Assembly (NCBI GenBank): GCA_963735495.1
Contig: CAVTLG010000002.1
Coordinates: 1,736,001 to 1,800,000, forward strand
Source: CAVTLG01 sp963735495
GTDB lineage: Bacteria > Chloroflexota > Ktedonobacteria > Ktedonobacterales > Ktedonobacteraceae
DNA length: 64,000 nucleotides
Direction: 5' to 3'
Shown here: positions 20,958 through 29,987 of the stretch, piece after piece
How positions within the stretch are numbered: position 1 is the stretch's first letter
Layout of the letters: every line of letters begins with the position of its first letter
Translations under genes and position numbers: made by a program
Notes under the pieces: model-generated
The model's input: the letters and a program-made list of their open reading frames with translations, nothing else
Told to the model about the DNA's origin: nothing
The model's database searches: none

Positions 20958-21674
20958 CTAAATGATGCGCCAGATCATGGTTTTATTCTGGAGATCAGTT
21001 GATGCAATGCGTCTGCTATCGGGCGACCATGTGAGCGCTTGTATTTCCGCTGTGTGACCTGTGTAGGTTATCAGCATGGTACCTGTGAGGGCCTCCCATA
21101 CCTGAACGGTCTTATCGTAGCCAGCGGATGCGAGATAATGTTGATTGGGGGACCAGGCTATATCTCGCACAATATCTGTATGCCCTTTGTATATCGTCAC
21201 TGTCTGGCCCGACAGCGCATTCCACACGTGGACACTATGATCAAAGCCACTGGAGGCCAGGTACTTACTATCGGCAGACCATTTGACGCTCAATACCTCA
21301 TCTGTGTGCTTGTCGTAAGTCAATTCACGCTTGCCCGTGTTGGCATTGTAGAGCGTGACGCTATTCTCCTGGAACGTAGCGATATGCTGACTATCTGGCG
21401 ACCAGACACTAGCGATAGTGTCTGATAGGGTATATTGGGGTTGGTTAGACGCCTGGGGCATCAGTTTTTGTAGCTCTGGTCGTGTGGATAAAACAGAGGT
21501 TTTTGTAGCGCTAACGTCTAACGTGTTATGCCTTGCTGACTCTGCTATGCTCCCAACGAGCAACACTCCAGGTAGTCCCACAGAAAATTGCCGCCGCGAA
21601 ATTGCTAGTTCCCCATGATTGTTCGCTAGACTGGTTTGTTCTGCATTGCTTTTGATGATTTTTTCATTGGCCAT
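20958..21674 (-). CDS. Short WD40-repeat protein with Tat-like leader
   Basis: A protein of about 239 residues if started at ATG 21674; the frame is open to 21830, overlapping the upstream gene. After a polar N-terminus comes 'SRRQFSVGLPGVLLVGS', a twin-arginine-like pattern followed by a hydrophobic stretch, suggesting export or membrane anchoring (inference; the motif sits some distance from the start). Four WD40 repeats follow: 'TIASVWSPDSQHIATFQ', 'VLSVKWSADSKYLASSG', 'VRDIAWSPNQHYLASAG' and 'IQALTWSPDSRRIASTD'. Four blades are too few for a closed propeller, so it may be truncated or assemble with a partner. It follows the large NB-ARC/WD40 gene in the same direction. Confidence 0.7.
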   Translation of the reverse strand: MANEKIIKSNAEQTSLANNHGELAISRRQFSVGLPGVLLVGSIAESARHNTLDVSATKTSVLSTRPELQKLMPQASNQPQYTLSDTIASVWSPDSQHIATFQENSVTLYNANTGKRELTYDKHTDEVLSVKWSADSKYLASSGFDHSVHVWNALSGQTVTIYKGHTDIVRDIAWSPNQHYLASAGYDKTVQVWEALTGTMLITYTGHTAEIQALTWSPDSRRIASTDLQNKTMIWRII

Positions 21675-21816
21675 CGTGAAAATTGTCTTTCCGTGAATGC
21701 TCATCCTACGTCCATCAAATATCTTATATAAGTATACGTCATTATGCTCCATAATTAAAAGCGCCTGATAGTCTGAGTGCGAATTTGTGCATTCAGACCT
21801 ACGGCGCTCGTGATAT

Positions 21817-24800
21817 TCATGTCTCTTCAACCGCTCCCAATAATCTGAGCGTGGCCTTTTGGGCCTCTGTCAATCCTTGCACCTGTGTAATATTCATGCG
21901 TTCGTAAGGTCTGTCGCTCCTCAACGTGCGCAAATATTCCCCTGTCTGCCAATCCCAGAGGTTGATTGTTCCATCATAACTGCCGCTGGTCAGGTTCTGC
22001 CCATCGGGACTGAGTGCAACCGAAGTGACCCAATGGCTATGACCATACAATGTGTTGAGGCATTGCCCACTGCTCACATCCCACAAGCGCGCCGTCTGGT
22101 CATCGCTGCCAGAGGCAAGAAGCCTCCCGTCGAGGCTAAAATCCACCGCGAAAACTGCGTTGGCGTGGCCGTGCAGCGTGTTGAGACATTGCCCACTGCT
22201 CGCGTCCCATAGACGTATCGTCTTATCATAACTGCCAGAGGCAAGAAGCTTGCCATCGGGACTGAAAACGACGGCGTAGACCACAGCAGTATGGCCGTGC
22301 AGCGTGTTGAGACATTGTCCACTGCTCACGTCCCACAGGCGTATCGTCTGATCTTCGTTGCCAGAGGCAAGAAGCTTGCCATCGGGACTGAAAACGACGG
22401 CCCAGACAGCACTAGCATGGTTGTGCAATATATTGAGACATTGCCCGCTACTCACGTCCCATAGGCGTATCGTCTTATCATAACTGCCAGAGGCAAGAAG
22501 CTTGCCATCGGGATGAAAAGCGACGGCCCAGACGGTGCTGGTATGACCGTGCAATATGTTGAGGCATTGCCCACTGCTCACGTCCCACAGACGCACCATC
22601 TGATCAAGGCTACCAGAGGCAAGAAGCTTGCCATCGAGAGGACTGAAGTCCACCGTATAGACTCCATTGGTATGACCATGCAGCGTGTTGAGACATTGCC
22701 CATGGTGTACGTCCCACAGGCGCACCGTTTGATCAAGACTGCCATAGGCAAGATGCTTGCCATCGGGACTAAAATTTACTGCGTAGACTCCATTGGTATG
22801 ACCATGCAGCGTGTTGAGACATTGCCCGTGATGTGCATCCCACAGGCGCACTGTTTGATCAAGACTACCGCTGACGAGAGTCTTTCCATCGGGATGAAAG
22901 GCGACAGACCAGACCTCATTGGTATGACCGTGCAGCGTGTTGAGGCACTGATTGCTATCCACATTCCACAAGCGAACCGTCTGATCTTCACTGCTAGTAG
23001 CAAGAAGCTTGCCATCGAGATTGAAAACTGTCGATCTTACTGCACTAGTATGGCCGTGCAGCGTGTTGAGACGTTGTCCACTGCTCACGTCCCACAGGCA
23101 TACCGTCTGATCTTCGCTGCCAGAGGCAAGAAGCTTGCCATCGGGATGAAAGGCGACAGACCGGACGGTGCTGGTATGGCCGTGCAGCGTGTTGAGACGT
23201 TGTCCACTGCTCACGTCCCACAGGCATATCGTCTGATCTTCACTGACGCTGGCAAGCATGCTCCCATTGGACGTAAAAGCTACTGACCAAACGATATTGG
23301 TATGGCCTTGGAAGATCTTAAGACATTGCCCACTGCTCACATCCCATAAGCGTACGATATGATCATACCCTCCGCTGGCCAGGGTCTTGCCATCAGGACT
23401 GAAGGCTACTGACAAAACTGCGCTTGCGGAACCGTAGAGAGTCTTAAGACATTGACCACTGCTCACATCCCACAAGCGCACGGCATGATCTTCACTGCCG
23501 CTAGCCAGAAGCTTGCCATCAGGACTGAAGGCTACTGATGGGACCCAATCGGTGTGTCCCTGAAAGGTTTGTAGTGGTCTCCCGCTGGCAGCATGCCAGA
23601 GTCGGATCTCGCCCGTCATTGTTCCCGCCGTTAGCAGGTCTCCGTGTGGACTCAATGCCACTGAAAGAATGCTTCCGAAGGTGTCAGTAAACACCGATGT
23701 TGCTAGATTGGCATGGGCAAAATTGACATCGAGCAATTCAGCCTCTTGCAGATAAGCTTGTCGCACCACCAGATGCGAGAAATCAGCGCTGCGCAGATCA
23801 TAGCCGGTCTGAACCAGTAGATTCAGGATATTGCCAGCTTCATAGTTGTTCGGCTGCTCTGGTAGCTTACGTAGCGCATCAAGCCTTTGCTGGAATTTCT
23901 CTTCCAGTTTGTTGCGACCCAGCGTGGAGAAAAGATTTTGTGCAATGACGTTCAGGATCAGTTGGAACTGGCTCGCACGGATATAATCTTTGGCCTGAGC
24001 CTTCATCAGTGCATGACTGGCAAAGAGTTCTGGTTTGCCTGCGTTAATTTCCTGCACAACGAGTTCGTTGAAGCGCTCTGTAACCGCATCCATCATGGCT
24101 GGTTGTAACGTAAAACGTCCAGATCCACTCTGCTCAATCCATGAACGACGTTGTAATGCCTCAATGGCGGTCAGCATGCTCAGTTTGGATACTGGCTGGA
24201 CACTGTTCTCACGTAAATCTTGTAAAGATACCGCTTCACGCTCGATAGCTAACCAGTAGATTATCTGTTGTTCTAAAGGTGATAAACGTGCAAATTGACC
24301 GTCTAGCAATACACGTAAATCAGGATACTCATTCAATGGCACATCGCTAAACTCTACCAGGTATTGAGAGATGTGCCCCCGGTAGCTTTCGCGGATGGCT
24401 GGTGAGGCGATGATTAACATCATGGGGTTGCCAGAAAAACGTGCTATCAGCGTCTGCCAGGAGTTTTCTTCTCCTGATAAGCCTTTTCTCTGTAATATGA
24501 CCCGCGCATCCTCTACTTGCAAGCCTCCTAAACGATAGGTGTGGACAGATGTTCCCTCGCCTTCCAGCCAGGCAATCTCTTTCAACTGCTCACGGCTCGT
24601 CACTAGCAGGCAACTCTGGTGCCTGCTCTCTCCAAGCAGACGAACAAGTTTGCCATATCCTTCGTAGCCATCTTTGTATTCTGCCGTACTGCTACCGCTT
24701 TTTAGGATCGTATCGGCATTATCCAGGACGAGGAGGCAGCGTCGTTTCTGTAATTGCGCAACAAGCAGGCGCATCTGCTCGGCTGTGTCCTGCGGGATCT

Positions 24801-25470
24801 CGATTTGTTGTGTGCGGGTCAGAAATTGCAGACATTCCTGTAAGATACGTTCGATAGGAGGCGCGTTCAGCAGCGAACGCCAGAAAACTACACGAAAATC
24901 ATGCAGCTCCTGGTCAATTAATCGTGCGACCAGGCTGGTTTTACCAATTCCACCCACACCGATGATCGAGACTAAACGACAATGTTCATCCACGATCCAA
25001 CGCTTTAATGTTGCGAGTTCCGCCACACGCCCGTAGAAATGCTCGACATACGGAGCCTCTCCCATATCCACCCGTTCTCCCTCATCAGGTGGAACAAGAT
25101 TGATAGTGGTAGCTTTCTCGTGGTCCGCCATTTGTGTTTCTGATATGCCGGGTGGATTTAGGGCCGCTACAGCGATGTTGGAGACTGGTAATTTGACAAT
25201 TTGCTCATGTGTGTTGCTTTGTACCTCTTTCTTGTCTGTGGATATAGAATGCAACCATTGCCCTAACGGAATAATGCAACTCAGTAAAGGGATAATAGTT
25301 GTAATGGATACCGCATTTAAAGTTTCAGGTAGATGAATGATCTTGAAACTGCCTAATATGAGCAATGCTCCACCAATGATTGAAAGCAAGAGGAGCATGA
25401 GTAAGAATGTAAAAATGCTAAAGCGTGGCCGGGCTGCTTTGTTCCTTCTGTGTTTTGACGGTATCCCCAT
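21817..25470 (-). CDS. STAND-type NB-ARC ATPase with 14 WD40 repeats
   Basis: A 1217-residue protein. Two hydrophobic segments near residues 17-45 and 52-72 anchor it to the membrane. An NB-ARC/STAND NTPase follows: P-loop 'GVGGIGKTS' (171-179), Walker B 'RRCLLVLDNAD' and a winged-helix region ('LAIEREAVSLQDLRENS'). A short linker resembles a pentapeptide-type strip ('LRSADFSHLVVRQAYLQEAE'). From about residue 597 there are 14 WD40 repeats, exactly two seven-bladed propellers, many almost identical ('LLASGSEDQTVRLWDVSSGQ'). Such proteins act as ligand-triggered switches; APAF1 is the classic example. No effector domain (protease, nuclease, TIR) is visible, so output is unknown. A defence or signalling role is possible but unproven. 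Confidence 0.9.
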   Translation of the reverse strand: MGIPSKHRRNKAARPRFSIFTFLLMLLLLSIIGGALLILGSFKIIHLPETLNAVSITTIIPLLSCIIPLGQWLHSISTDKKEVQSNTHEQIVKLPVSNIAVAALNPPGISETQMADHEKATTINLVPPDEGERVDMGEAPYVEHFYGRVAELATLKRWIVDEHCRLVSIIGVGGIGKTSLVARLIDQELHDFRVVFWRSLLNAPPIERILQECLQFLTRTQQIEIPQDTAEQMRLLVAQLQKRRCLLVLDNADTILKSGSSTAEYKDGYEGYGKLVRLLGESRHQSCLLVTSREQLKEIAWLEGEGTSVHTYRLGGLQVEDARVILQRKGLSGEENSWQTLIARFSGNPMMLIIASPAIRESYRGHISQYLVEFSDVPLNEYPDLRVLLDGQFARLSPLEQQIIYWLAIEREAVSLQDLRENSVQPVSKLSMLTAIEALQRRSWIEQSGSGRFTLQPAMMDAVTERFNELVVQEINAGKPELFASHALMKAQAKDYIRASQFQLILNVIAQNLFSTLGRNKLEEKFQQRLDALRKLPEQPNNYEAGNILNLLVQTGYDLRSADFSHLVVRQAYLQEAELLDVNFAHANLATSVFTDTFGSILSVALSPHGDLLTAGTMTGEIRLWHAASGRPLQTFQGHTDWVPSVAFSPDGKLLASGSEDHAVRLWDVSSGQCLKTLYGSASAVLSVAFSPDGKTLASGGYDHIVRLWDVSSGQCLKIFQGHTNIVWSVAFTSNGSMLASVSEDQTICLWDVSSGQRLNTLHGHTSTVRSVAFHPDGKLLASGSEDQTVCLWDVSSGQRLNTLHGHTSAVRSTVFNLDGKLLATSSEDQTVRLWNVDSNQCLNTLHGHTNEVWSVAFHPDGKTLVSGSLDQTVRLWDAHHGQCLNTLHGHTNGVYAVNFSPDGKHLAYGSLDQTVRLWDVHHGQCLNTLHGHTNGVYTVDFSPLDGKLLASGSLDQMVRLWDVSSGQCLNILHGHTSTVWAVAFHPDGKLLASGSYDKTIRLWDVSSGQCLNILHNHASAVWAVVFSPDGKLLASGNEDQTIRLWDVSSGQCLNTLHGHTAVVYAVVFSPDGKLLASGSYDKTIRLWDASSGQCLNTLHGHANAVFAVDFSLDGRLLASGSDDQTARLWDVSSGQCLNTLYGHSHWVTSVALSPDGQNLTSGSYDGTINLWDWQTGEYLRTLRSDRPYERMNITQVQGLTEAQKATLRLLGAVEET
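21900..23720 (-). repeat. Tandem ~126-bp WD40-coding repeats
   Basis: Fourteen units of about 126 bp encode the WD40 blades. Many share long near-identical stretches, such as 'agaggcaagaagcttgccat', at 126-bp spacing. This indicates recent duplication or ongoing gene conversion and makes the region prone to copy-number change and misassembly. Confidence 0.9.
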
Positions 25471-25737
25471 AGCATTGTAGCACCTTATGGTTTACATAAT
25501 AATTTTGCTCACGAAGAAATGTGGAATGACCTCGTGCATTATTATAGCATATGTTCCTGACTAGATTGAGTACTGATGGTCTACATGAGAAGGATAGATT
25601 ATGGGTGGTATGTTGCTTTGTCTGTAGAATATCGGTAGGCACAAAGTTGCGGGCGCGCAAAAATACCCGCTTGAACGGCGAAGAGTGCGTCTTTGGGCTG
25701 CCTTCGTCTCGGGTATGAGCTGTATGCGCGCGTTGTT

Positions 25738-26094
25738 TTAGGAGGCGTCGCTGGCCGCGCTATCGTCTCCCTCGATGTGAACTTTGCCATGGATAATACT
25801 TGATGATGGCGTATAAGAGGGAGGGTCCCATTCAAATGTGACCTTGCCACGTTTGACTGGTACATTCGCGAGCAGCAGATCCGCGTTATTTTCGTGCGAG
25901 AGGTTGACCTGCATATTTTCTTCCTCAACCTCCAGGCGACGCGAGACGACATTGAGAATTTCCGCGCGAATAATTTCCAGCAATTCAGGATTGAGTTTGA
26001 GACGGTCGTGGCTGAGCACGACCTTCAAACGCTCTTTGGCCACCTCGCCAGGAGTTGGCTTCTTACGACCGACCATAAATTCAAAAACACCCAT
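25738..26094 (-). CDS. minE: Cell division topological specificity factor MinE
   Basis: A 118-residue MinE, which binds MinD, stimulates its ATPase and sets the Min gradient that places the division site at mid-cell. The MinD-binding helix region is 'AKERLKVVLSHDRLKLNPEL' and the topological domain 'VVSRRLEVEEENMQVNLS' followed by 'LLLANVPVKR'. It is longer than E. coli MinE (88 residues) because of a C-terminal extension after 'VKRGKVTFEW'. ATG 26094 is chosen because 'ggaggga' lies just upstream; the frame is open to 26124. It follows minD by 70 nt. Confidence 0.93.
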   Translation of the reverse strand: MGVFEFMVGRKKPTPGEVAKERLKVVLSHDRLKLNPELLEIIRAEILNVVSRRLEVEEENMQVNLSHENNADLLLANVPVKRGKVTFEWDPPSYTPSSSIIHGKVHIEGDDSAASDAS

Positions 26095-26164
26095 ATTTCT
26101 GCTCCCTCCAGAACGATTGAGCACGCGTGCACGTCTCGATCAATCAGAACGACCAAGAGCATCC

Positions 26165-26980
26165 TTACTTCTCAGCCAATGCAGGGCCAAAACCCACCAG
26201 GCGTCGTAAACGTTCTAGCAATGAGGGAGAATCTGAGATCTCATCAAGTGGGATCTCTTCGCCAAGTAAGCGTTGTGCTGTATTCAAGAAAGCTTTGCCG
26301 GCGCGTGAACGTTTATCGTAGACGGCTGGTTCGCCCTTGTTGGTAGCAATAATAATAGCTTCATCTTCTGGGACGATGCCCAGCAGGTCGATGCCTAACA
26401 CTTCCAACACATCCGCCACATCCATCATATCTCCTCGTTTGATCATCTCGGGGCGCAAGCGATTGAGAATCAAGCGCGGCTCGGGCTTGCCCGCAGCTTC
26501 TACCAGGCCGATGATGCGGTCAGCGTCACGTACCGAGGCCATTTCCGGGTTGGCTACAATGATAATCTCGTCCGCTCCCACGATAGCATTGCGGAACCCT
26601 TGCTCGATACCCGCCGGAGAATCGAGCACGATAAAATCAAATTCTTGCCGTAGCTGCTGGCACAATTGCTCCATCTGAATGCTGTTCACCGCGTTTTTAT
26701 CGCGTGTCTGAGCTGCGGGCAGCAAGTACATCTCTGGCAGACGTTTATCTTTGATCAATGCCTGTCGCAGGCGGCATTGTCCCTCTACGACATCGACCAG
26801 ATCATAGACGATGCGGTTTTCGAGTCCCAGGACCGCATCCAGGTTGCGCAAGCCAATATCGGCGTCAACGACCGCGACTTTCTTGCCTTGCATGGCCAGC
26901 GCGCTACCTATATTTGCTGTCGTGGTTGTTTTCCCCACTCCGCCTTTTCCCGACGTGATAGTGATTACCCGGCTATCCAT
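26165..26980 (-). CDS. minD: Septum site-determining ATPase MinD
   Basis: A 271-residue MinD, the membrane-binding ATPase of the Min system. The deviant Walker A is 'GKGGVGKTTT' (11-20), Walker A' is 'VDADIGLRNLD', and Walker B lies in 'FDFIVLDSPAGIEQG'. The C-terminal amphipathic helix for membrane targeting is visible as 'SLLERLRRLVGFG'. It sits in the order minC-minD-minE on the minus strand, with minC ending about 170 nt upstream. Confidence 0.96.
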   Translation of the reverse strand: MDSRVITITSGKGGVGKTTTTANIGSALAMQGKKVAVVDADIGLRNLDAVLGLENRIVYDLVDVVEGQCRLRQALIKDKRLPEMYLLPAAQTRDKNAVNSIQMEQLCQQLRQEFDFIVLDSPAGIEQGFRNAIVGADEIIIVANPEMASVRDADRIIGLVEAAGKPEPRLILNRLRPEMIKRGDMMDVADVLEVLGIDLLGIVPEDEAIIIATNKGEPAVYDKRSRAGKAFLNTAQRLLGEEIPLDEISDSPSLLERLRRLVGFGPALAEK

Positions 26981-27151
26981 ACTCTACTCCCTATGCAGAA
27001 CTTTTCAGGCTTCTGTAGGAGAACGTTACGTTCCTGGCCCTTATAGTGATCTAGTATACCACGAATCTTTGTTGAAATAGAGCTACTGAATGTATGTAAA
27101 AGCAGCACTGCATGGAAAGAAATACATCTATGCTATCGCATTGGCATATTT

Positions 27152-27946
27152 CTACTTACGCGGAGCACGACCGCTCATCCAGGTTTCAACGATGATTTGC
27201 TCTTGCCTGATAGTTGCGACCTCCGGGTGGGGCTGTGTTTCAAAGCCTTCGGGTGGACGAGAGAGCAGGTGAGCAATACGTAACTGCACGGGCGCTAATT
27301 GCAGCGCGCAGACCACGGCCAGCTCGTTATCTGGATAACCTGCATGCACCATGCCACGCAAAACTCCCCAGACCAGGATGTCCCCCCCGGCGACTATCTC
27401 AGCTCCATTGTTTACATCGCCCAGCACAACGACGTTGCTGGGATGATGGATCGCTTGACCAGAACGTATGGTCCGTCGTAAAAAAAGTGTGTCATCCGAC
27501 TCACGAGGGTCGTGTTGCACCTGTTGTATGTCTTTCGTAACGACGCCACCGGTCGAAGGCTCGGAGAGTGGTAAGGTAATCGTTTTTGCTCCGAGATGTA
27601 TATCTCCACTCGTGCCAGGTGACGCTACTGACATCTGATAATAGGCCAGTAAGTCTTCAAGCTGTATGCGTTCACTCATACGCAGGGCACGCTGACTGGT
27701 ATCGACAGTAAGCGATGCGCCGCGAAAAAAAGAAGGAGACTCGGCAAGGCGGTCGGCGAGTGCATTGAGCAGGTCGCCAAAAGAAGTATTTGGTTCTAGT
27801 GTCAAAAGCAAGCCATTGCGAGTTCCTTTGATTGCAAAAGATGCAGTCACAGACTGATTCTCCTCTCTTTCCAGTCTGCTATTGGATTGTGATCGTGCTG
27901 TCGACGCTTCGTTCCCCATATTCTCCGCCATACCCATATTCCCCAT
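27152..27946 (-). CDS. minC: Septum site-determining protein MinC
   Basis: A 264-residue MinC, the FtsZ assembly inhibitor recruited by MinD. The N-terminal domain includes 'FAIKGTRNGLLLTLEP' and 'FFRGASLTVDTSQRAL'. The C-terminal beta-helix has the family signature 'RSGQAIHHPSNVVVLGDVNN' followed by 'GAEIVAGGDILVWGVLRGMV' and 'HAGYPDNELAVVCALQLAP'. The first ~35 residues are low-complexity with repeated 'MGNMGMAENMGNE', so the true start may be a few codons downstream. First gene of the min cluster. Confidence 0.92.
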   Translation of the reverse strand: MGNMGMAENMGNEASTARSQSNSRLEREENQSVTASFAIKGTRNGLLLTLEPNTSFGDLLNALADRLAESPSFFRGASLTVDTSQRALRMSERIQLEDLLAYYQMSVASPGTSGDIHLGAKTITLPLSEPSTGGVVTKDIQQVQHDPRESDDTLFLRRTIRSGQAIHHPSNVVVLGDVNNGAEIVAGGDILVWGVLRGMVHAGYPDNELAVVCALQLAPVQLRIAHLLSRPPEGFETQPHPEVATIRQEQIIVETWMSGRAPRK

Positions 27947-28291
27947 TTATGCAAGAAGCAGGACATATAAAACGACGTGGGTGCTTAAGATAACAGCTGC
28001 ACATATGTGCACATACATGAGTACCCTAATATCATACAGTATAAGCAGGTGAGACGCAAGACGCAATAGGACGAGCTAAAAAATAGCCGCAATGGCAGGG
28101 CTATCGCTTGCTATTCGCAGGCGTTGTGCGTACTTTGTGCAATGGTAATGCCTGTATGGAAGTTGTCTCGCGCATCTTCACTTGACCTTTGCGGGTTCAA
28201 TGCTATACTTACCCCTGAAGAGCTGGCAGAAAAGTATGTTCTTTCATGGCCTGCTTGAAGGGATTGAAACGAGAGAAATGGAGCAAGCGCT
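27947..28291. other. Divergent intergenic region between minC and the epimerase-like gene
   Basis: About 345 nt that should hold the divergent promoters. The 60-codon plus-strand frame at 28182 overlaps the downstream gene and is not supported. No repeat or RNA was recognised. Confidence 0.4.
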
Positions 28292-29116
28292 ATGGCTGAA
28301 TTTACGAACTTTCCACAGCCGCGTGAGCATGTGCTACGCGCTGGTAATACAACTATCGCTGTAATCCCAGAGATTTGTCTGGTCTCTCATTTTCAGGTGG
28401 CTGGCTGGCCTGTATTGTATCGTGCTGCCGAGACCGGGAATGTCAAACGCTGGGGTTTGCCGCTGATGATACCGAACTTTTCCCGTCTGCGCGATGGTAT
28501 CTTTCAAGAAAAAGGTACCACGCTTCCAATGCATGGCTTTGGTCGTACTCTGCCCTGGACCGTTACGCAGCAGGAAGAGCAGAGTATCAGCATACAACTC
28601 AATAGCAACGACGCGACACGTGCGCAGTATCCCTACGAATTTACGTTTACAGTCGACGTCGAGGCGGCTGAAGGCACGCTTACCTATATGCTGACCATGG
28701 AGAATCGCGGCGACGAGGTGATGCCGATAGCGCCTGGTTTTCATCCCTACTTCACCGTGGCGCAGCAGGACAAGGCGCGTATCATTACCGACGGCCCAAC
28801 CGGCTTCGCTGTGCGCGATGTGCAGTGGGATACGCAGCCGCCGGACAAGCCCTATCCCTTCCCACATCATGTGACTGTTCAGATGCCCAATTATGGTACC
28901 TTGACCATTGCTGAATTGCCGCATGCCGGGCGATATGCTTTAGCCATTATGCAAGTGTGGTCGGAGTCAGCTAGCGCGCCGGATCATAACTTTGTGTGTT
29001 TTGAGCCGGTTGTGGCCAGCGAAGATGGTCTCAATCGTCCGGCTGACAGACTGAATATTGCGCCCCACAGCTCACAGCAGATTATTTTGCAGCTCACAGC
29101 AGAGCCTCTTGCCTGA
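28292..29116 (+). CDS. Aldose 1-epimerase family protein
   Basis: A 274-residue beta-sandwich protein of the galactose mutarotase / glucose-6-phosphate epimerase superfamily, which interconverts sugar anomers. Family features are 'RWGLPLMIPNFSRLRDG', 'LPMHGFGRTLPWTV' (catalytic His), 'PIAPGFHPYFTV' (second catalytic His) and 'FVCFEPVVASEDGLNRP' (candidate catalytic Glu). Whether the substrate is a free or phosphorylated sugar cannot be read from the sequence. The start ATG has a 'ggagc' about 9 nt upstream. A hairpin repeat copy follows immediately after the stop. Confidence 0.85.
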   Translation: MAEFTNFPQPREHVLRAGNTTIAVIPEICLVSHFQVAGWPVLYRAAETGNVKRWGLPLMIPNFSRLRDGIFQEKGTTLPMHGFGRTLPWTVTQQEEQSISIQLNSNDATRAQYPYEFTFTVDVEAAEGTLTYMLTMENRGDEVMPIAPGFHPYFTVAQQDKARIITDGPTGFAVRDVQWDTQPPDKPYPFPHHVTVQMPNYGTLTIAELPHAGRYALAIMQVWSESASAPDHNFVCFEPVVASEDGLNRPADRLNIAPHSSQQIILQLTAEPLA

Positions 29117-29160
29117 TCCCATCGATCCCGTTTGGGGAGGGGTGCGTCCTCGTCGGAAAA

Positions 29161-29241
29161 CGGGTAGGGGCGTGTCCTGGCGACCGCCCTGGAGGCCGCT
29201 ATGGGAGCCACCGGGCGCACGCAAGGTGACGCCCCTACCCG
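29161..29241 (+). repeat. Hairpin repeat family B, copy 1
   Basis: An 81-nt palindromic element that opens with 'cgggtaggggcgtgtcctgg' and closes with 'gcaaggtgacgcccctaccc'. The ends pair as 'cgggtaggggcgt'/'acgcccctacccg'. A partial extra end ('ggtgacgcccctacc') follows at 29283-29297. Four other copies occur at 43265, 46275, 47828 and 53843. Confidence 0.9.
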
Positions 29242-29335
29242 ATTGTCAATGAAGCTCGGCAGCTCTTCTGTTCGCGCCTATGGGTGACGCCCCTACCTCT
29301 GAATTGTATTGATTTGATGCAAAGGGAGATGCAGC

Positions 29336-29947
29336 GTGAAGTACAAAATTGGCGTTTATGGCTCAAATATTACGGAAGGTGTAGAGGCCGTACGGCTAGC
29401 TCAAGAGCTAGGTGATGTGCTTGCCCGGTATAACGTGATTGTCGTAACTGGAGGGTGTAGCGGTATGCCCTATGCGGTCGCGCAGGCTGCAAAACGCGGT
29501 GGTGCAGAGGTGTGGGGATTTACGCCGCGACGCAATGAGCAGGAACAGCAGCTGGCGTACCCATTGGACGACATTACTGTGTATGACAGGCTCTTCTTTG
29601 TGCCTCAACAGTATGACCAGTACTTTTTTCTGGACCAACCACTCTCTGCCGCACGCGATGAGAGTGCCCGACTCAAATACAGGAACGTCATTTCCACTAT
29701 ACATGCTGATGCTGGCATTATTATTTCTGGTAGCTGGGGTAGTATGAATGAATTCACCAACCTTATCTATGATGGCAAACCGATAGGGGTTTTGACAGGC
29801 ACAGGAGGACTCGCCGATGAATTACCGCAGTGGTATCCGCGACTGCGCAAAAAATCGCAAGCTCCCGTCCATTTTAGCAGTGTACCCGGTGAGCTTGTGG
29901 TTGCTCTCCTCCAGACACTGGCCAGCTCATCCCAGGTAAACACATAG
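29336..29947 (+). CDS. SLOG/LOG-family nucleotide-binding protein
   Basis: A 203-residue Rossmann-like protein of the LOG/'lysine decarboxylase-like' superfamily. The nucleotide-binding loop is 'VVTGGCSGMPYAVAQAAKRG' and the second family motif (PGGxGTxxE in LOG enzymes) appears as 'ISGSWGSMNEFTNLI', in which the PGG and Thr are replaced. That divergence argues against assuming cytokinin-type phosphoribohydrolase activity; it may instead be a ligand-binding SLOG protein. The start is GTG 29336 with 'aaaggga' upstream. It stands between a hairpin repeat and the convergent PAP2 gene. Confidence 0.75.
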   Translation: MKYKIGVYGSNITEGVEAVRLAQELGDVLARYNVIVVTGGCSGMPYAVAQAAKRGGAEVWGFTPRRNEQEQQLAYPLDDITVYDRLFFVPQQYDQYFFLDQPLSAARDESARLKYRNVISTIHADAGIIISGSWGSMNEFTNLIYDGKPIGVLTGTGGLADELPQWYPRLRKKSQAPVHFSSVPGELVVALLQTLASSSQVNT

Positions 29948-29987
29948 TGGTATGTGGGTTGTAGCTGGTGGCTGAGCATAGCTATCA

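Noticed and set aside
22513..23286. 257-codon plus-strand repetitive frame
   Set aside because: Reverse complement of the WD40 repeats; the apparent repeat protein is an artefact.
21900..23720. CRISPR-like array, because of regular 126-bp spacing
   Set aside because: The periodic sequence is an intact WD40-coding frame with no short repeat/unique spacer structure.
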